Source of the DNA: a virus
Virus record (IMG/VR): IMGVR_UViG_3300046514_000317
Span: 1-43,382 of that record
Strand: one strand, 5' to 3'
DNA: 43,382 nucleotides
Shown: positions 20,658 through 29,429 of the stretch, piece after piece
How the letters are laid out: each line of letters opens with the position of its first letter
Numbering within the stretch: position 1 is the stretch's first letter
The notes under the pieces: model-generated
What the model was told of the DNA's origin: nothing
The model's input: the letters and a program-made list of their open reading frames with translations, nothing else
Database searches by the model: none
Position numbers and translations under genes: made by a program

Positions 20658-21053
20658 ATGGGCGAATTGATAGACGCGCTGAAGCTGGCTAACCGAGTGT
20701 TGGACAAGCCTTACATTGATCCCGATGGCGATATCTACATGTTGGCTCGCCAGTTCCTCCGAGCATATGAGGCGAACAGATCGCTGATTGAACGCAAGGA
20801 TGGCGCTTACGAGGAACGCAACCGAGTGGTCGCCGCTATAGCTTCCATGTTCCCGTCAGGCACGAAGAGAACCGCCATCGAGGGCTGGGACCCAGAATGG
20901 CACGGGTGTGTCTATATCGACTTACCGACAGGGCAGGTGTCTTGGCATTTCCGTGACGATCAGGCGCATCTGTTCGCTGGGCTGCCGCCATACGAAGGCG
21001 AGTGGGACGGCCACGATACGCCCGAGAAATACCGCCGCCTCGCATCGCTATAA
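20658..21053 (+). CDS. Conserved phage protein with C-terminal WDGHDTPEKY block
   Basis: The 131-aa product starts MGELIDALKLANRVLDKPYI and ends with VYIDLPTGQVSWHFRDDQAH then LFAGLPPYEGEWDGHDTPEKY. That last block recurs at the end of many otherwise different phage proteins and is familiar but uncharacterised. CCCCGGAG is located 8 bases before the ATG. Base composition here is slightly less GC-rich than its neighbours, possibly a sign of recent acquisition. Confidence 0.75.
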   Translation: MGELIDALKLANRVLDKPYIDPDGDIYMLARQFLRAYEANRSLIERKDGAYEERNRVVAAIASMFPSGTKRTAIEGWDPEWHGCVYIDLPTGQVSWHFRDDQAHLFAGLPPYEGEWDGHDTPEKYRRLASL

Positions 21054-21071
21054 CCACTATACGAGGACACC

Positions 21072-21971
21072 ATGAGCCAGGCAGTCACCACCGCGCCCAG
21101 CGTCGACAGCAATACCGCCCTCATGTCCTTTATCGAGCGCGCCAGCCGGGACGACACTTTCGACGTCGCCAAATTTGGTGAGCTACTGCGACTACAGCGA
21201 GACGTGGCGCACGACCAGGCCAAGCGGGCGTTTAACCGGGCGATGGCCCAGGCGCAGGCTGAGATGCTGCCGGTGGTGCGCGACAGCAAGAACCAACACA
21301 GCGGCAACCGCTACGCCAAACTGGAAACGATCGACGCCAAGATGCGCCCCATCTACACCTCGCACGGTTTCTCGGTGCGCTTCGGCTCAGCCCCACCCCC
21401 ACAGCCTGGCTGGTCGCGCATCACCTGCACGGTGGCGCACGAGGCCGGCTATTACGAAGAGAACTACCTGGACTCGCCTGTGAGCACGACAGGCAGCCAG
21501 GGCGGCAAGATGGCGATGACGCCAGTGCAGGCGATCGGTGCCACGGTCACGTATCTACGCCGGTATCTATTGGGCATGGTTTTCAACGTGGTCCTAGCGG
21601 ATGACGACGACGACGGCGAGGCGATGCGCGGCGGCGGCACAACACCGGCCCCCAAGCCACCATACCGCGCCGAGCGCTTCCACCGAGAGCCCGTCGAAAG
21701 CACACCCGATCCGCTGCTCGAGCCCGATGGCCCGAAATGGCTGATCAACCTCGAGACCGCGCTAGCCAATGCGCAGACGCAGCAGGAAGTCGTGGACATC
21801 GGGCACCACCCATCGGTCACCACAGCCATCGCCCCGACATCCGGCGTGCCGAATGACGTCAAGCGTCGGATCAATGAGCTGCTGGCGGCTGCCTTCGGAC
21901 GGTTCCACGATCCCGACACGGGCGAAGTGCGCATTGCCGGCGAAGAGAAGATGGCCAGCGGCAATGACTGA
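21072..21971 (+). CDS. ERF-family single-strand annealing recombinase
   Basis: The 299-aa product carries the ERF core: RAFNRAMAQAQAEMLPVVRD, SGNRYAKLETIDAKMRPIYT, SHGFSVRF, then VQAIGATVTYLRRYLLGMVF and an acidic DDDDDGE patch (about residues 170-180). ERF proteins anneal complementary single strands and support phage circularisation and recombination. The C-terminal ~110 residues, after a Pro-rich linker, form the usual variable tail that contacts SSB. GAGGAC precedes the ATG. No dedicated SSB gene is visible. Confidence 0.9.
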   Translation: MSQAVTTAPSVDSNTALMSFIERASRDDTFDVAKFGELLRLQRDVAHDQAKRAFNRAMAQAQAEMLPVVRDSKNQHSGNRYAKLETIDAKMRPIYTSHGFSVRFGSAPPPQPGWSRITCTVAHEAGYYEENYLDSPVSTTGSQGGKMAMTPVQAIGATVTYLRRYLLGMVFNVVLADDDDDGEAMRGGGTTPAPKPPYRAERFHREPVESTPDPLLEPDGPKWLINLETALANAQTQQEVVDIGHHPSVTTAIAPTSGVPNDVKRRINELLAAAFGRFHDPDTGEVRIAGEEKMASGND

Positions 21972-22248
21972 GCAACGGATGACCGACGTTGAGGTTGCTC
22001 TATGCCGCATGTTCGCGGCGCTGTGGGACGCATTCCAGCAGGGTGTGGGCGTCGACGCTATGGATCTGGAAACCATACTCGACCACAGCAGCCTGGCCGT
22101 GTGGCTGCCCGCCACCGAGGCTGATGTGCAGGCCAACGAGGGCCTGGCGATCGAGGTAGGCGACAAGCTGCTCACGCTCACCGTCGATGGCCGGCGGCTG
22201 GCGCGCGAAGGCCGCCGCTTTCTGCGGGCCCACCCTAAGTCCGAGTAA
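21964..22248 (+). CDS. Small hypothetical protein, 94 aa
   Basis: The ATG at 21964 lies inside the end of the ERF gene (8-base overlap). The product includes MFAALWDAFQQGVGVDAMDL, AVWLPATEADVQANEGLAIE and LLTLTVDGRRLAREGRRFLR. It is acidic then basic, with no recognised domain. Coupling to ERF suggests a recombination-associated role, but that is inference. Confidence 0.65.
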   Translation: MTEQRMTDVEVALCRMFAALWDAFQQGVGVDAMDLETILDHSSLAVWLPATEADVQANEGLAIEVGDKLLTLTVDGRRLAREGRRFLRAHPKSE

Positions 22249-22255
22249 GCCGTCG

Positions 22256-22288
22256 TTGACCCCATGGCATGGCAACGCTACCCTGCCA
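22256..22288 (+). promoter_or_regulatory. Alphaproteobacterial-type promoter of the 22292 HTH gene, with dyad
   Basis: TTGACC (22256-22261), 17-bp spacer, TACCCT (22279-22284); read as TTGACCC-N14-GCTACCCT it fits the TTGACGS-N10-14-GCTANAWC pattern of alphaproteobacterial housekeeping promoters. The -10 ends 7 bases before the ATG, so the message would start at or next to the start codon. TGGCA/TGCCA arms (22270-22274, 22284-22288) form a dyad over the -10. Confidence 0.6.
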
Positions 22289-22291
22289 GCC

Positions 22292-22498
22292 ATGACGGCG
22301 TTGCAGCAGGCGATTGAGCGTGTGGGTGGGCGGCGAGAGCTGGCCCGGCTGCTCGGCATCTCGCACCAGGCCATCGCGCATTGGCGCCGCGTGCCGGCTG
22401 AGCGTGTGCTGATCATCGAGCGGTTGACCGGCGTGACGCGCCACGCATTGCGTCCCGACATTTACCCGAAGGAGCCCCGCCATGTGGCTGCCCGATAA
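22292..22498 (+). CDS. Cro/YdaS-like HTH regulator, probably leaderless
   Basis: The 68-aa product has the motif GGRRELARLLGISHQAIAHW, RRVPAERVLIIERLTGVTRH and ALRPDIYP, similar to the leftward regulator at 18923-19177 (IVARITGISERRLRPDLY). The promoter at 22256-22284 would give a message with almost no leader, as for lambda cI from PRM. It probably forms a switch with the 18923 protein. It overlaps the next gene by 17 bases. Confidence 0.8.
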   Translation: MTALQQAIERVGGRRELARLLGISHQAIAHWRRVPAERVLIIERLTGVTRHALRPDIYPKEPRHVAAR

Positions 22499-22817
22499 GA
22501 TCATCGCTGACGTCGACGACGCCGTGCAGGTGTTCTATCTGCCCTATTCGACGTGTCGCTACTGGGCGGAAAACAGAGCGCCCGGCGAGCCGCTCGTTTT
22601 CAGCGGCTGGTATTGGGCGCAGGGCAGTCGCGAGGCCGGCCCGTTCAAGTCCCGCAGCGCCTGCTTTCGCGACGCGTGGTATCGAGCGGTAACGCACAAG
22701 CGCCCGCCTGTCCTGCACGCTGACAGCGTCAAAGCCGAGCAGGAGCTGCGCGAGCGTGCGCTGGCCAAGGTGGTGAGGCTGCCAGTCGTGCAGCGCCGTA
22801 AGCGGAAGGCCGCGTGA
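22482..22817 (+). CDS. Hypothetical protein, 111 aa
   Basis: The ATG lies inside the HTH gene, behind AAGGAG. The product is aromatic-rich at first (QVFYLPYSTCRYWAENRAPG, FSGWYWAQGSREAGPFKSRS) and becomes very basic at the end (VQRRKRKAA). It could be a small DNA-binding protein. I recognise no family. The stop overlaps the next start (TGATG). Confidence 0.65.
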   Translation: MWLPDKIIADVDDAVQVFYLPYSTCRYWAENRAPGEPLVFSGWYWAQGSREAGPFKSRSACFRDAWYRAVTHKRPPVLHADSVKAEQELRERALAKVVRLPVVQRRKRKAA

Positions 22818-23305
22818 TGGCCGGCAAGTTTCCGAAAAAGGCCGCGCTGCCCTATCTGCAGCCGATGATGCTGGCGATCCATGACGCGATGCGCGAGCGC
22901 AATCTGGACGTCACAGCCTTATGCGGCGCGCTAGGCGTCTCGCTCGACAAGCGCCCGGCGATCTATAACTGGGTCGCAGGAAAGAATGGCGTTGGCGACG
23001 CCTATCGCGCCAGGCTGGCGCGGGTGCTGGGCCTCACCGAGGCGCAGCTGACGTCGCCGCACACCGTGGGCGCGCACAGCAAGTATCCCGCGACACTCGG
23101 CCCGGCGCAGCGTGCCGTGGCGCTGGTGCAGGCCGCGCCGCCGGGGGCTGTGCCCGCGGAGCCGGTGCGGGACGTGTTCACCATCAGCGGGCGCAGTGAC
23201 GGTCAGATTAGCCTGCGCCTGCAGGTGACGCTGGATGTCGGGCCCGGCCTGGCCCTCGCCCGTTTTCTTATGGATGCCGGGCTGGTGGTCGGTGACGGGG
23301 AATGA
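22817..23305 (+). CDS. HTH-containing regulatory protein, 162 aa
   Basis: The N-terminal half carries a HTH: MLAIHDAMRERNLDVTALCG, ALGVSLDKRPAIYNWVAGKN and YRARLARVLGLTEAQL. A Pro/Ala-rich linker precedes a C-terminal domain with SGRSDGQISLRLQVTLDVG and LALARFLMDAGLVV, possibly dimerising. This two-domain layout suits a repressor, but there is no LexA-like cleavage site. Start ATG 22817 overlaps the upstream stop. Confidence 0.7.
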   Translation: MAGKFPKKAALPYLQPMMLAIHDAMRERNLDVTALCGALGVSLDKRPAIYNWVAGKNGVGDAYRARLARVLGLTEAQLTSPHTVGAHSKYPATLGPAQRAVALVQAAPPGAVPAEPVRDVFTISGRSDGQISLRLQVTLDVGPGLALARFLMDAGLVVGDGE

Positions 23306-23516
23306 AAAGGGCGCCGGCATTGCTGCTGGCGCCCTGGATGACCAAGAACGTGAGTTGAGGATTGAGCTAATGACCGTCCAAATCGAGCACTATCAGCAGC
23401 AGATCAAATGGGAGCCGTGGAAAGCGATGGCAACCGCGTTTGCTGCCGGCGCTGGCTTCATGGGCGCCATCATCGCGCTGCTCGGTCTCATCCTGCACCT
23501 GACAGGCAAGCTATGA
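23292..23516 (+). CDS. Small membrane protein, holin-like, 74 aa
   Basis: I prefer GTG 23292 (14-base overlap with the HTH gene) because ERELRIELMTVQIEHYQQQI reads as a coding amphipathic helix; ATG 23370 is the alternative (48 aa). After KWEPWKAMATAFAAGAGF a transmembrane helix follows (MGAIIALLGLILHLTGK). The soluble helix plus C-terminal span resembles small phage membrane proteins near lysis genes. Coupled to the next gene by ATGA. Confidence 0.6.
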   Translation: MTGNEKGAGIAAGALDDQERELRIELMTVQIEHYQQQIKWEPWKAMATAFAAGAGFMGAIIALLGLILHLTGKL

Positions 23517-23767
23517 CGCACATCCTGCTCGGCGCGATCCTGTTCGTGCTCGTATATACACTGATTTTCCGCCCCTGGCGCGCGGCGCGGCGGGAGCGCC
23601 TTCGCCTCTATGAGGCCGCATATCTTTGGGAACTACGCAAGCAGCATCTGCTGTCGCAAAAGCTACCTGCAACGCCAGCTCTCACGCCGGATCTGCCGCA
23701 GCCGACTCCACGACCAGAGCCTTGGCTGAATGGCTGTCGGGTCATTCCCCTCTTTACGATGCGCTAG
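23513..23767 (+). CDS. Small membrane-anchored protein, 84 aa
   Basis: The product has an N-terminal membrane helix (ILLGAILFVLVYTLIF), a basic juxtamembrane region (RPWRAARRERLRLYEAAYLW) and a Pro-rich tail. It could be a holin partner or a spanin-like factor; no lipobox or endolysin is adjacent. Its TAG shares a CTAG with the stop of the convergent ejection-protein gene, so the two operons end on the same four bases. Confidence 0.65.
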   Translation: MTHILLGAILFVLVYTLIFRPWRAARRERLRLYEAAYLWELRKQHLLSQKLPATPALTPDLPQPTPRPEPWLNGCRVIPLFTMR

Positions 23768-26562
23768 GGCTGCAACGGATTAGCCGGCCCGCCTTGCGAC
23801 AGCAGCCGTTGCTTCATGGCGGCGATCTCAGCCTGTGTGGCAGCCTCTTGCTTGGCAGCGCGCATGGCCTGGCGCAGTGGGTTGGCCGTTTGATACATGC
23901 CGATCACCGCATTGACCCCCGGAATGCCGTGCTCCGCCGCGTATACGCCGGCCCCGTGCGCCGCCATGCCCCCGACCACCCGCGCCGCCACCCCCAGCGG
24001 ACCCGCGCCGCGCTTAGCCATGCTGCTCCGCATCTGTGCCGTTGGTGATCCTGGCTCGAGCGCCTGCTCGCGGGTGAATTTCTTAGTGGCCAACTCGTTG
24101 CGCACATTCACGATAGTCTGGATCTGGTCGTCGGTCAGCGACTGCGCCTTGTGAACCGACTTCAGGTGACCCTCTTGGATGTCAGCGAGCAGCTTTTGCA
24201 CCGGGCGGAATTGCAGCTTGCCATTGCCGTCCCACAGGCTCTTGGGTTGGCCCGCTCGGTATTGCTGCAGGAACTCCTGCCGATCGATCGGCTTTGACAA
24301 TTCGTGCCATACCTGCCGCCATTCTTCGAATTTCGGCGCGCCGGAATTTATCACCTCGTCAAATTTCGGGATTAGGTCGGTGAGATGCTTTCTGACGGCC
24401 CGCACCGCATCGCTGGCGTCGCCGGCTTTCTTGTCGAGCCAGTTGGTGACGTTCTTGCGCCCGCCGTAGATGAAGGATGGCATGGTCTCCAGGTTGCCGT
24501 CCGCATCGTGCAGGCTGTCGAGGATGTCGTTGAATATCGCCTTGCTGGCTTTAGTCTTGCCTTCCGGCCCGTCCCGCAGGGCCTCGATGTCGCGGCGCAG
24601 GGCCTCGGCCTTGCCGGCATCGACCGGCTTCTGTTGGGTAAACACCCCCATGTCATCGGGTGACGACAAGGCACGCTCGTCCCTCAGTTGTGTCAGGGTG
24701 TTGCCGTCGCCCATCTCGGCTTTTAGTCGATCCGTCATGCCGCTGTTGCGCTCGGCGTCGATCGCGTCGGCGTGGGCTTTGTAGGCGGGGTCATCGCGCA
24801 TTGAGGTCTCGTGGTCGATCGCGCTCTGGGTGCTGAACTCGCGATGCGCCTCGATACGCGGCGGGATGTCTTCCACATAGGCGGTGTCGTCCCGCAGGCC
24901 GGGGCCGGCGCGATCGGCGGCGGTCTGCTCGACGTCTTTCTGGATGTTGGTCGCGCGTTGCACCCGGGTCTGCTCGGGGATCGGTTCGGTGGTCGCCGCC
25001 GCCCCGGCTGCGGTGGGTTGTGGTGACGCTGCAGCACCGCCTGATGGCTGCGGCTGAGGCGCCGGCTGCTGCCCCGTTCGTTGCGCGCGTAGCTGATCAC
25101 CGTAGTTCTGATAGAATTGATCGAAGTCGGCCCGGGTCTTAATCGCGCCACTGTCAACCTGCGCTTTGGCTGCCTGCAGAATGGTTGACGGCGCCCCGGC
25201 TTCAGTCAGGTCGCCCTTCTGCAATTGGCTCCATAGGTGATCGCGCAGGCTATCGCTGATTGCCGATCCCATCCCGCCTACTGCAGCGGTGAGCCCGGTC
25301 GTATCGGTCGGTGGCGGCTCCGGCTGTGGCGATGCGCCACCGAACGAGCCCCCGCCTAACGGCCGGCCGGTAGTCGGATCGGTAATCTCGAAATCGCCCG
25401 ACACGCCGGCTTGCTCTGGCTGCAGCGCATTGCGGTCCGAGCGCCGGATCGCGTCGGTGATCTCCTGCACCGATATGGGGCGTTGCCGCGAGAATGGCGT
25501 GCGCCGGGCTAGTGCGTTGCGCGCCGCCAGTGCTGACGGCGGCACCATCGGCATATCGACGCCAGTCGGGAACGCCTCGGGCAGCGCCTGGATGTCACGG
25601 GTGAGCTTAGGGTCGCCGCCGGCAGCCTCACCGAGGAACTGCAGGCCGCCGCGCAGCCCCGCGCCACCAATCTCGAGCAGCGGATTGACGATAAACCTGC
25701 CGAGCTGCAGGCCGCCTGGCGCCCAACTGCTGGCGTCGGGGGTTTCCGTCGCGCCCTGTCGCGCGGCCCCGATGATGCGCTCAAGCGGTGTGGTGGCAGC
25801 AATCTGCTTGCGCTGCTCGGGCGTGATGGTGTCAGGCAGAAAGAGCGCGTTCTTGGCGGCCTCTGCGGGCGGCGACAGTTGCAGCGGCGCCGTAGGGATC
25901 GGGCGCCCATAGTCGTCCACCAGCGGCACGTCTGGTGCTGGCGTCTTGGCCGGCGGCCCGGTGAAGTCGCCGCCCTTGCCGTCCGACAGCTCCTGCTTCA
26001 GCTGCTCTTTTGCCGACGTCGGGGGCGCGTCACTCGAGGGGGATGTGGTGGTCGAGGTGCCGCCGCCCCCCAACTCTTGCTTGAGTTGCTCTTTGGCTGA
26101 CGACGTGGGCGCTGGCGTCTGCGACTGGCTCGGTGGTGGGTTGTTGTAGTCCGGTGCCGGCTGGCTGCTGTCGCCACCCTGTCCCTGGCCCCCCTGGTAG
26201 CCGAGTTGCTTCACCGCGTTCTGCGCGTTGGCCGCGACGGTCTGGGCGTAGTTCGGATTGACGGTGTTGTAACCGCCCTTCACCAGCATGGCGGCCTGCA
26301 CAGCTGGATCTGTGGTGGTGCTGACGCCGGCATAGCGTGGCGTCTTCATCAGGCTGACGAACGCCTGCGAGGCGGTCTGCACGTCGGGGTAGCTGGCGAC
26401 GCGGCCGCCAGGCGAGATGCCGAAGATGTTGCTGCCGAGCACATGCTGGCCGTGCCCGGTCTCGGTGTCGATGATGCCGAGCACGGTGGCTGGGTTCAGC
26501 CCTGTGTGGTCCGCGATATCGTTCGCGAGCGGCGCGTAGGTGGTGAGGAAATCGTCGGCCAT
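23764..26562 (-). CDS. Ejection protein with N-terminal glucosaminidase-type hydrolase domain
   Basis: The 932-aa product begins with a peptidoglycan-hydrolase domain of glucosaminidase/lysozyme type: YAPLANDIADHTGLNPATVL, the catalytic-type DTETG (about residue 34), SNIFGISPGG, and YNTVNPNYAQTVAANAQNA (about 100). A low-complexity linker carries two copies of SAKEQLKQEL. The remaining ~700 residues are helical and charged with a hydrophobic Gly/Ala segment near the end. This is the layout of a virion protein injected with DNA that locally opens the cell wall, analogous to P22 gp16. It is the last gene of the late operon. Confidence 0.8.
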   Translation of the reverse strand: MADDFLTTYAPLANDIADHTGLNPATVLGIIDTETGHGQHVLGSNIFGISPGGRVASYPDVQTASQAFVSLMKTPRYAGVSTTTDPAVQAAMLVKGGYNTVNPNYAQTVAANAQNAVKQLGYQGGQGQGGDSSQPAPDYNNPPPSQSQTPAPTSSAKEQLKQELGGGGTSTTTSPSSDAPPTSAKEQLKQELSDGKGGDFTGPPAKTPAPDVPLVDDYGRPIPTAPLQLSPPAEAAKNALFLPDTITPEQRKQIAATTPLERIIGAARQGATETPDASSWAPGGLQLGRFIVNPLLEIGGAGLRGGLQFLGEAAGGDPKLTRDIQALPEAFPTGVDMPMVPPSALAARNALARRTPFSRQRPISVQEITDAIRRSDRNALQPEQAGVSGDFEITDPTTGRPLGGGSFGGASPQPEPPPTDTTGLTAAVGGMGSAISDSLRDHLWSQLQKGDLTEAGAPSTILQAAKAQVDSGAIKTRADFDQFYQNYGDQLRAQRTGQQPAPQPQPSGGAAASPQPTAAGAAATTEPIPEQTRVQRATNIQKDVEQTAADRAGPGLRDDTAYVEDIPPRIEAHREFSTQSAIDHETSMRDDPAYKAHADAIDAERNSGMTDRLKAEMGDGNTLTQLRDERALSSPDDMGVFTQQKPVDAGKAEALRRDIEALRDGPEGKTKASKAIFNDILDSLHDADGNLETMPSFIYGGRKNVTNWLDKKAGDASDAVRAVRKHLTDLIPKFDEVINSGAPKFEEWRQVWHELSKPIDRQEFLQQYRAGQPKSLWDGNGKLQFRPVQKLLADIQEGHLKSVHKAQSLTDDQIQTIVNVRNELATKKFTREQALEPGSPTAQMRSSMAKRGAGPLGVAARVVGGMAAHGAGVYAAEHGIPGVNAVIGMYQTANPLRQAMRAAKQEAATQAEIAAMKQRLLSQGGPANPLQP

Positions 26563-28646
26563 CAGGGCATCGCCCTGGTTTCACCGAGATAGCCGTTGCG
26601 TCGGACCAGCGCGAGCGAGTCCTGCAGCTTCCTGGCGTAGGCCTCGTCGTGCTTGTCGATATCCTCGAGCAGCGTTTTCTTTTGCTCCGGGTTATACATA
26701 TCCCAAGCGAAGGCGCGCGGATCGACGGTCTTGTTAAAGTCGCGCAGGAAATCGTTGTAGTAACCATACTTCGCGCGCACCGCTGGGTCGTCCCATTGCG
26801 ACCGTGCTGCCGCCGTCATCCGCATCAGCGCGATGCCGGCCTTCATCATGTCGGCGCCGGCCAGCTCGTGGATGCCGGTGTTGGCATTGCCGGCGAGCGT
26901 TGCTGCCAGGCGCGCATCAGAGCCTTGCGCGACCGGGTTGCCGGTGATGATCTGCGACAGCCATTTGTGCTGCGCGTCGTAGGATGCCGCGTCGTCGGAG
27001 ATCTGTGTGTTGACCCCCATGCTGCGCAGCACGCCGCCGGCAAAGCCCTTCGCTGCGTTGAGAAAGTCGGAGCCTGGCGCAGTGGTCATGCCGCGGCCGT
27101 AGCCGGCGAGCGCCTGGGTGTAGGGAAACACGGTGCCGGCGTAGGACGCGGACAGCCTGCTGTCGGCCGCCAGCCGTTCCTGCGAGGTGGTGGCGGTGGT
27201 CTGCTCGTCATAGCCGGGGCCGGCGGCGAAACTGCCCGAGCCGCCCACGGCCTGCTGGGTGCCCCCCGAGGGCGCCGCGCGCGCCCGGTTCATGCCGGCG
27301 AGGATGGCATCGACGTCACCGCTCACCGCCGGGCCTGGTGGTCCTGCCGGCCCGACGTTCGGCTGCAGCGCGTTGATCGAGGCGACTGGCACGCCACCCG
27401 ACAGATCCGCGCGTGGTTTCGGCATCATCGAGTCGCGATTGGGTGGCCCGATGTTCAGCCCGTCAGGCTTTGCCACGAGGCCCTGCCCGCCTGGGATCGG
27501 CACCTCCTGCCCGGTGGCCTTGGCCTGCGCCTTCTGCGCCGCATAGGGATCGGCTGGCGCGGTGGTCGGAGTGGCGGCTGGTGGCGGCACCACAGCCGGC
27601 GGTGTCGGTGGCAACGGCAGGGGCGCCGCAGGGGCCGTGGGGGCGGCGCTGATCGCAGTCCCGGCACTGACAGGCGGCGCGGCTGGCGCAGCCGCTGTGG
27701 GGGCTACTGGGAGCGCTGGCGTGGCGGTCTGCGGCGGCGTCACGTTGAGCCGGGGCGGATTGGCGGGAGAGGCTCTGGTGCCGTCGCTGTTGACGACACC
27801 GCTGGATGCCGGCGGCCGGGTGCCGAGGATGGCGTTGGGCGGCAACAGGCCGCTGTCCTGACGCCGCTTCGCCTCGACGCCTGAGATGTAGATTTCCTGG
27901 CCAGGCTCGGTGGCGGTTCCGGCCTGCACGTCCGCCTGGGTCGCCTTCACTCGCACATCCGGCAGGCTGACGACGGTATCGGGCGAGGCGGTAAGGTTCA
28001 CGCTGCCCGGTCCCGTCGCGAGGCCGCCTGGCCGCCCTGGGCTCGGCTGGGTGACCGTCACCGGTTGGATCTGGCTACCCGTGTTGACGCCCTGCGTCTG
28101 CCCGATGACCTGGTGCAGCTGCTCAAGCGAGGTTTGCCCGACGCGATAGGCGTTCTGCTGCCGCTCGGCCGGCGACATACCGAGCCACCGCGCCCGCTCA
28201 CGCTCCACCTGGTCCCGCGGGCTGCCGTTTGCGATGAGGTTGTCGAACGAGGCATTGACGTTGGCGTCGGACGGGTCTTGCGCCACCGTAATTGCCGACG
28301 TGCCAACCAGCTTCAGGTGGCCGGCGATGTTGTTGATCTGCGAGGTCTGTAGCTGCGCGTTGTTCGACAGGTTCGCCGCCGCCGCCTGTGCCGCTGCCGG
28401 CCCCATGGTGGCCGCGATCCGGTTGGCCTTGGCGTAATCGACATTGCCATTTTCATCGGTCGCCTGCTGCAGCGCCTGCCCCCACAGTCCCTGCCCCTGC
28501 TTGGCGCGGGTGTCGAAGATAGCCCCCGCCGTCTGCGCCGCACTGGCCATCGCTGCCAGCGGGTTGACTTGCGCGGGGTTGGCGATGCCCTGCAGCACGC
28601 TCGAGGAGCGGTTGGCCTGCAGCAGGCTGTTGAGGTCATCGGCCAT
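26562..28646 (-). CDS. Internal virion / ejection protein, 694 aa
   Basis: The N-terminal ~200 residues are Ala/Gln-rich helices (NPLAAMASAAQTAGAIFDTR, MGPAAAQAAAANLSNNAQLQ). The middle (about 290-400) is an extended Pro/Ala/Thr linker. The C-terminal ~230 residues are helical and charged. Composition, size and position between two other ejection-type genes correspond to P22 gp20. It shares one base with the start of the hydrolase-bearing gene. The role is inferred from order. Confidence 0.7.
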   Translation of the reverse strand: MADDLNSLLQANRSSSVLQGIANPAQVNPLAAMASAAQTAGAIFDTRAKQGQGLWGQALQQATDENGNVDYAKANRIAATMGPAAAQAAAANLSNNAQLQTSQINNIAGHLKLVGTSAITVAQDPSDANVNASFDNLIANGSPRDQVERERARWLGMSPAERQQNAYRVGQTSLEQLHQVIGQTQGVNTGSQIQPVTVTQPSPGRPGGLATGPGSVNLTASPDTVVSLPDVRVKATQADVQAGTATEPGQEIYISGVEAKRRQDSGLLPPNAILGTRPPASSGVVNSDGTRASPANPPRLNVTPPQTATPALPVAPTAAAPAAPPVSAGTAISAAPTAPAAPLPLPPTPPAVVPPPAATPTTAPADPYAAQKAQAKATGQEVPIPGGQGLVAKPDGLNIGPPNRDSMMPKPRADLSGGVPVASINALQPNVGPAGPPGPAVSGDVDAILAGMNRARAAPSGGTQQAVGGSGSFAAGPGYDEQTTATTSQERLAADSRLSASYAGTVFPYTQALAGYGRGMTTAPGSDFLNAAKGFAGGVLRSMGVNTQISDDAASYDAQHKWLSQIITGNPVAQGSDARLAATLAGNANTGIHELAGADMMKAGIALMRMTAAARSQWDDPAVRAKYGYYNDFLRDFNKTVDPRAFAWDMYNPEQKKTLLEDIDKHDEAYARKLQDSLALVRRNGYLGETRAMP

Positions 28647-29428
28647 TATTGCGGCACCCCGGTTTCGCTAAATTTGGGCGAATTTACCGGCGTATAGCCG
28701 CTGGTCTGTGGGTTCAGGTAACCCTGCAGCGCGTTGTAGGCGAGATAATTGTTAGCCGCCCCGGTCACCGCGTTGCTGACGCCGGTCGTGCCGGCGGCCG
28801 ATGCCAGCCCCGCCTGGTTGATGTAGTTGCCTGCCGTCGCGGCCGCCGAGGTTCCCGCCACACCGGTCTGCGCTGCTGCGCTCTCGCCGGTATGGGCGAT
28901 GTCGGCCAACCGGTTGAACTGACCCTGGATGACCCCCTGCTGCGAGGTGTTGAGGTTGAGCACGTCCTGGAATCGTTGCTGCTGGGTATTGAATTGGTCC
29001 AAATACGTCTTGTCCGCGAGCCCGGTCGCATACGTCGACGCGCCCTTGAGGCTCGCCCCGCTGACACCGAGCCCGCGCGCCGCGGCTGCACCCTGCGTGG
29101 CCTTCAGGCCCTGCGCCAACGTGAACTGGTAGCCCGGCGTCTGTTCCAACTCTGCCTGCGTCATCCGCGGCGGCAGGAACTGATTGTAAGCGATGCTGGT
29201 GTAGTCGGGACCGCCGCCGGTCGGCCCGCGATCTGTCAGGGCCAGCGCGTTGTGCAACGCCGCCTGGCCTGCTGCGTCGTATGGCTGCAGACCCTCTCGC
29301 GTCCTGTAGTATTGATCCTCCTGCAGGTTAGCGGCGTTGCTCGCGCTCTTCGCCGCCGAACTACTGCCAGCCAGCGAAGCGCCAGCGCCTAGGACGGCCG
29401 ATCCAGCGACAACCGCGGCCATTACCAT
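28646..29428 (-). CDS. DNA transfer / ejection protein, P22 gp7-like position
   Basis: The 260-aa product starts with a Gly/Ala hydrophobic segment (AAVVAGSAVLGAGASLAG), then REGLQPYDAAGQAALHNALA, ELEQTPGYQFTLAQGLKATQ and an Ala/Gly/Asn-rich tail. The block QTPGY.F....GL......AA.G is common in phage DNA-transfer proteins of podoviruses. GGAG is located before the ATG. It would be packaged in the virion and injected. Confidence 0.8.
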   Translation of the reverse strand: MVMAAVVAGSAVLGAGASLAGSSSAAKSASNAANLQEDQYYRTREGLQPYDAAGQAALHNALALTDRGPTGGGPDYTSIAYNQFLPPRMTQAELEQTPGYQFTLAQGLKATQGAAAARGLGVSGASLKGASTYATGLADKTYLDQFNTQQQRFQDVLNLNTSQQGVIQGQFNRLADIAHTGESAAAQTGVAGTSAAATAGNYINQAGLASAAGTTGVSNAVTGAANNYLAYNALQGYLNPQTSGYTPVNSPKFSETGVPQ

Positions 29429-29429
29429 G

